From NCBI GenBank assembly GCA_023423475.1, contig JAFAFN010000030.1, positions 1 to 8,794 of the forward strand: a stretch of DNA of 8,794 bases, given 5' to 3'. Positions 6,616 through 8,794 of this stretch are shown one piece after another. Source of the DNA: Actinomycetes bacterium (lineage in GTDB: Bacteria > Actinomycetota > Acidimicrobiia > Acidimicrobiales > Microtrichaceae). The notes beneath the pieces are model-generated. The model saw nothing but the letters and a program-made list of their open reading frames with translations. It did no database searches and was not told the origin of the DNA. The position numbers and the translations under genes are program-made. How positions within the stretch are numbered: position 1 is the stretch's first letter; the number at the start of each line of letters is the position of its first letter.

Positions 6616-7193
6616 TCCGCCCGCTGGAGCGGTCGGCGAACCAGCGTGCCATCAGGAAGCGGCACGTCGATCGCCTTTCCGGCACGTCGCACTTCGACCG
6701 ACTCGATGCCGGGCACCGACGTGAGGGTGGCGACGATCTGGCCGACCGCGAGCAGCTGGTCCGCGCCGGCCACCTCGGCGAACGCGTCCGAGAGCTCGAC
6801 CAGGACGAGGTCACCGTTCTGGTCGACCTCGTCGATCACGTCACCCCGTGACACGACCGACCGCTCTGAGGTGGGCGCGCCCCCCTGGCCAGGACCGCGT
6901 TCGAGGATCGACACGACCCTGACCGCGTCCGGTGCGGCCTCGAACGCGATCGTCTCGGGCACGAGAAGGTTGTCGCGGATCCAGTAGATCGACACCGCGC
7001 CGTGCTGCGGCGGATCGGCGGCAGCGACCGACGACGTGGTCGAGGACGGTCGGAGCGACTCGGGGAGCTCGTCCGGTTCGATCGCGGTGACACCGTCGTC
7101 GGGTACCCCGCATGCGCCGGTGAGGACCACGACTGCTGCCGCCGCGACGGCGAGTCCTCCGAGGGCGCGATGATGTGGACGGACGGGCCTCAC
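6564..7193 (-). CDS. GerMN-domain lipoprotein, short LpqB-like
   Basis: A 209-residue predicted lipoprotein. The N-terminus is basic (MRPVRPHHR), then a hydrophobic stretch (LAVAAAAVVVL), then the lipobox-like LTGAC with Cys28 as the lipidated residue. A Ser/Thr/Pro-rich linker (about 40-64) leads to a GerMN domain (about 66-180): VSIYWIRDNLLVP, the ERGP turn, DLVLVELS, and the signature VGQIVATLTSVPGIESVEV. In mycobacteria the GerMN lipoprotein LpqB is encoded after mtrB and influences MtrB/MtrA signalling; LpqB is much longer, with a beta-propeller absent here. The GTG start at 7193 overlaps the kinase stop by four bases and has a good Shine-Dalgarno, so the two are surely translated from one mRNA. 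Anchoring at the outer membrane face next to the kinase sensor region is inferred. The T at lipobox position -3 is less usual but tolerated. Confidence 0.9.
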   Translation of the reverse strand: MRPVRPHHRALGGLAVAAAAVVVLTGACGVPDDGVTAIEPDELPESLRPSSTTSSVAAADPPQHGAVSIYWIRDNLLVPETIAFEAAPDAVRVVSILERGPGQGGAPTSERSVVSRGDVIDEVDQNGDLVLVELSDAFAEVAGADQLLAVGQIVATLTSVPGIESVEVRRAGKAIDVPLPDGTLVRRPLQRADYASLLDPEPAAPAADR

Positions 7194-8674
7194 GCCGTGA
7201 GCTCCTGGTGGTGGGCCACTTCGTCAGCCGTGGTCGACGGGTCGTCGTCGACCTTGCTCGGAGCGTGCAGCGGCAGCGTGATCCGAACCCGGGTGCCCGC
7301 ATGGGGTGGATCGACGATGACCACGGTGCCCCCCAGCGCCCTGGCGTTCTCCCACACGAGCGCCAAGCCCAGTCCGGTGCCCTTCGGAGCTCCTGGTACT
7401 GAAGAGGCGGCCCCTCTGCGGAACCGCTCGAAGACCTCCTCGCGCTCCGCAGGCGGGATGCCGGGTCCGCGGTCGTCGACGTCGACGACCCAGGACGCCG
7501 CCGAGCAGGTGACGGCGATTCGCGTGCAGCCGCCGGCGTAGCGCCGGGCGTTCTCGACGAGGTTGCGGACCATGACCCGCAGTCGGCGTGGATCGGTCGG
7601 TAGCCGCGCCGGCAGCCCGGGGCCCACGTCGACGATGTCGGGCGCGACATCGAGCTCTTCGAACAGCGAATCGAGCAGCCGTCGGATGTCGACGCTCTCG
7701 ACCTGTACGTCGGCGAGTCCGGACTCGAGACGCGAGAGATCGAGGATCTCGACGACGACCTGGGAGAAGTGCTCCACCTGGCTCCGTAGGACGTCGACGG
7801 CATCGCGTCCGGTCGGCGACAGCTCCGCCGCTCGGCGGTCGACGATGTGGACCGCCGAGGTGAGCGCGGTCAGAGGGGTCCGCAACTCGTGCGAGATGTC
7901 GGCGGCGAAGCGCCGCTCACGGCCGATCCTGGCATCGAGGGCATCTGCCATCTCGTTGAACGCGGTGACGAGCGGTACCAGGTCGGGGTCGTTCGCAGTG
8001 TGCAGGCGGGTCGACATGTCGCCCGCCGCGATCGTGCCGGCGGCGTCGGTCGCCTCGCGCAGCGGTCGCAGCACTCTCCGGCTGATCACCAGGCCGAGCA
8101 GGGCGAACAGCGCGGTGGTCAGGCTGGCTGCGCCCACCAGGGAGCTGCGGATCGCGTCGAGCGTCGAAGCCAGCTCGATCAGAGGAAAGGTCTGGAAGAA
8201 GGTAGCGCCCGAGCGGGGCAGCGAGACCCCGACGGTCACCGCCGGCTGCCCGTCCCACGTCGTCAGCTCCGTCGCCGCGCCGTCCTGTGCCAACTCACGC
8301 ACCGCCGGCGGAAGGTCTGCCTCGCCGAACCCGACCACGGCGCCGTACCAGCTGCCGTCGACATCGACCAGGACGGGTCGAACGGGGTCGGACACTCCTG
8401 AGACGACGTCGCCGACCGCGCCGGGCTCCTCGGCGAGTGCACCGTCGATGAACTGAGCGTTCGCCAACGCCTCGCGGCGCACCATGTCGATGCGCTTGTC
8501 GAGCAGGTAGCCGCGCGAGAGCTCGTAGGCCAGGAATCCGAGCGCCACCGACACGGCGAGACCGCCGACGGCGAGCGCCAGCGCGGTCCTGGCGCGGAGG
8601 CCGAACCGTCGCGACCACCGTGCCGTGGGGCCCGACGGCCCTTCGGGCGCGCTCGAGGAGTTCGTTCCGGTCAC
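7190..8674 (-). CDS. Membrane sensor histidine kinase, MtrB-like
   Basis: A 494-residue inner-membrane kinase, the likely partner of the convergent response regulator. After a basic N-terminus (RRFGLRAR), TM1 spans about 30-50. An extracytoplasmic sensor region of about 125 residues (51-175) has no recognised fold. TM2 spans about 176-198, followed by a HAMP linker (about 199-250, with LRPLREATDAAG and GDMSTRL). The HisKA domain holds phosphoacceptor His262 in FAADISHELRTPLT. The HATPase domain shows the N box (NLVENARRY, 371-379), G1 (DDRGPGIP, 400-407), F box (ERF, 416-418) and G2 (GTGLGLAL, 432-439), so all catalytic motifs are intact. A short acidic tail follows. The start is GTG at 8674; no Shine-Dalgarno is visible and no better start precedes the upstream in-frame stop near 8743. 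It is the first gene of an operon with the GerMN lipoprotein, the same order as mtrB-lpqB. The specific stimulus is unknown. Confidence 0.94.
   Translation of the reverse strand: MTGTNSSSAPEGPSGPTARWSRRFGLRARTALALAVGGLAVSVALGFLAYELSRGYLLDKRIDMVRREALANAQFIDGALAEEPGAVGDVVSGVSDPVRPVLVDVDGSWYGAVVGFGEADLPPAVRELAQDGAATELTTWDGQPAVTVGVSLPRSGATFFQTFPLIELASTLDAIRSSLVGAASLTTALFALLGLVISRRVLRPLREATDAAGTIAAGDMSTRLHTANDPDLVPLVTAFNEMADALDARIGRERRFAADISHELRTPLTALTSAVHIVDRRAAELSPTGRDAVDVLRSQVEHFSQVVVEILDLSRLESGLADVQVESVDIRRLLDSLFEELDVAPDIVDVGPGLPARLPTDPRRLRVMVRNLVENARRYAGGCTRIAVTCSAASWVVDVDDRGPGIPPAEREEVFERFRRGAASSVPGAPKGTGLGLALVWENARALGGTVVIVDPPHAGTRVRITLPLHAPSKVDDDPSTTADEVAHHQELTA
7202..7206 (-). promoter_or_regulatory. 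Shine-Dalgarno of the GerMN lipoprotein gene
   Basis: On the minus strand AGGAG lies eight bases before the GTG at 7193, inside the last codons of the kinase gene. It is the clearest ribosome binding site in the window. It fixes the lipoprotein start and supports translational coupling through the four-base GTGA overlap. Confidence 0.8.
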
Positions 8675-8794
8675 GGCGAGCCACGGTAGGCGGGACCCGA
8701 CCCTCGATCGCCAGACACGACCTCGAATGTCGCGAAACCGTCACAGAGACGCGAGACCGCCGGTGTGGCGCGGTGCAGGAGCCCTGTAGGAGCC
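8675..8794 (-). promoter_or_regulatory. Upstream region of the kinase operon, candidate promoter and direct repeats
   Basis: These 120 bases hold no credible gene. On the minus strand TACCGT (8688-8683) fits an actinobacterial -10 and lies eight bases before the GTG start, again close to a leaderless layout; no good -35 is visible. Further upstream, GTGAC and GCGAC start 11 bases apart (8744-8729 on minus), and AGGAGCC is present twice on plus, at 8777-8783 and 8788-8794, also 11 bases apart and running to the window edge. Half-sites spaced by one helical turn are typical of OmpR-family regulator sites, but sites this short can arise by chance. Confidence 0.35.

Noticed and set aside
6841..7803. 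A 320-residue minus-strand open frame overlapping kinase and lipoprotein
   Set aside because: It is another frame of the same strand as two genes with intact motifs; its Arg/Ser-rich translation shows no domain.
7563..8456. A 297-residue plus-strand open frame opposite the kinase
   Set aside because: It is antisense to the HAMP, HisKA and sensor regions of the kinase, has Ser/Arg/Thr-rich composition, and shows no family motif or ribosome binding site.
8295..8744. A 149-residue minus-strand frame starting upstream of the kinase
   Set aside because: It lies in another frame over the kinase N-terminus and is Arg-rich without motifs; the kinase frame encodes a proper transmembrane segment and sensor region.

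Overview
This window looks like part of a high-GC actinobacterial chromosome. The reasons are the strong C/G bias at third codon positions, GTG starts, an LPxTG-type wall-anchored surface protein, and regulatory genes resembling MtrA, MtrB and the GerMN part of LpqB. The lipoprotein has only a GerMN domain, where mycobacterial LpqB is much longer. That and the acidic, DUF11-rich adhesin would suit an Acidimicrobiia-like lineage, but the placement is inferred from style and not from a marker gene.

Bases 1 to 5753 (+) are the 3' part of a giant cell-surface gene whose beginning lies off the left edge. The visible 1,916 residues run as: an unassigned N-terminal region, one SdrD_B-like domain, one divergent DUF11-like beta-sandwich, eight tandem DUF11-type repeats of 162 to 180 residues that each open with a YDLA motif, and a C-terminal sorting signal (LPFTG, hydrophobic helix, Arg-rich tail). 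All eight repeats, and probably the divergent domain before them, keep a Lys/Asp/Asn set placed as expected for intramolecular isopeptide crosslinks. This is the most interesting structural signal in the window. No sortase is present here.

After a 103-base gap comes an OmpR-family response regulator (5857 to 6615, +). Facing it on the minus strand is a two-gene operon: a membrane sensor histidine kinase (8674 to 7190), then a GerMN-domain lipoprotein (7193 to 6564) that overlaps the kinase stop by four bases and has a clear internal Shine-Dalgarno. The lipoprotein and regulator genes converge and overlap by 52 bp at their 3' ends. Together the three genes look like a rearranged, reduced version of the mtrA-mtrB-lpqB module: the kinase senses an envelope signal, the regulator responds in the cytoplasm, and the lipoprotein acts at the outer face of the membrane, possibly on the kinase.

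The last 120 bases hold the presumed kinase promoter region, with two short 11-bp-spaced direct repeats. I saw no RNA genes, insertion sequences, CRISPR arrays or convincing terminators. Nothing here amounts to a demonstrable new system. The best candidates for follow-up are the isopeptide-crosslinked stalk and the rearranged regulator-kinase-GerMN locus.
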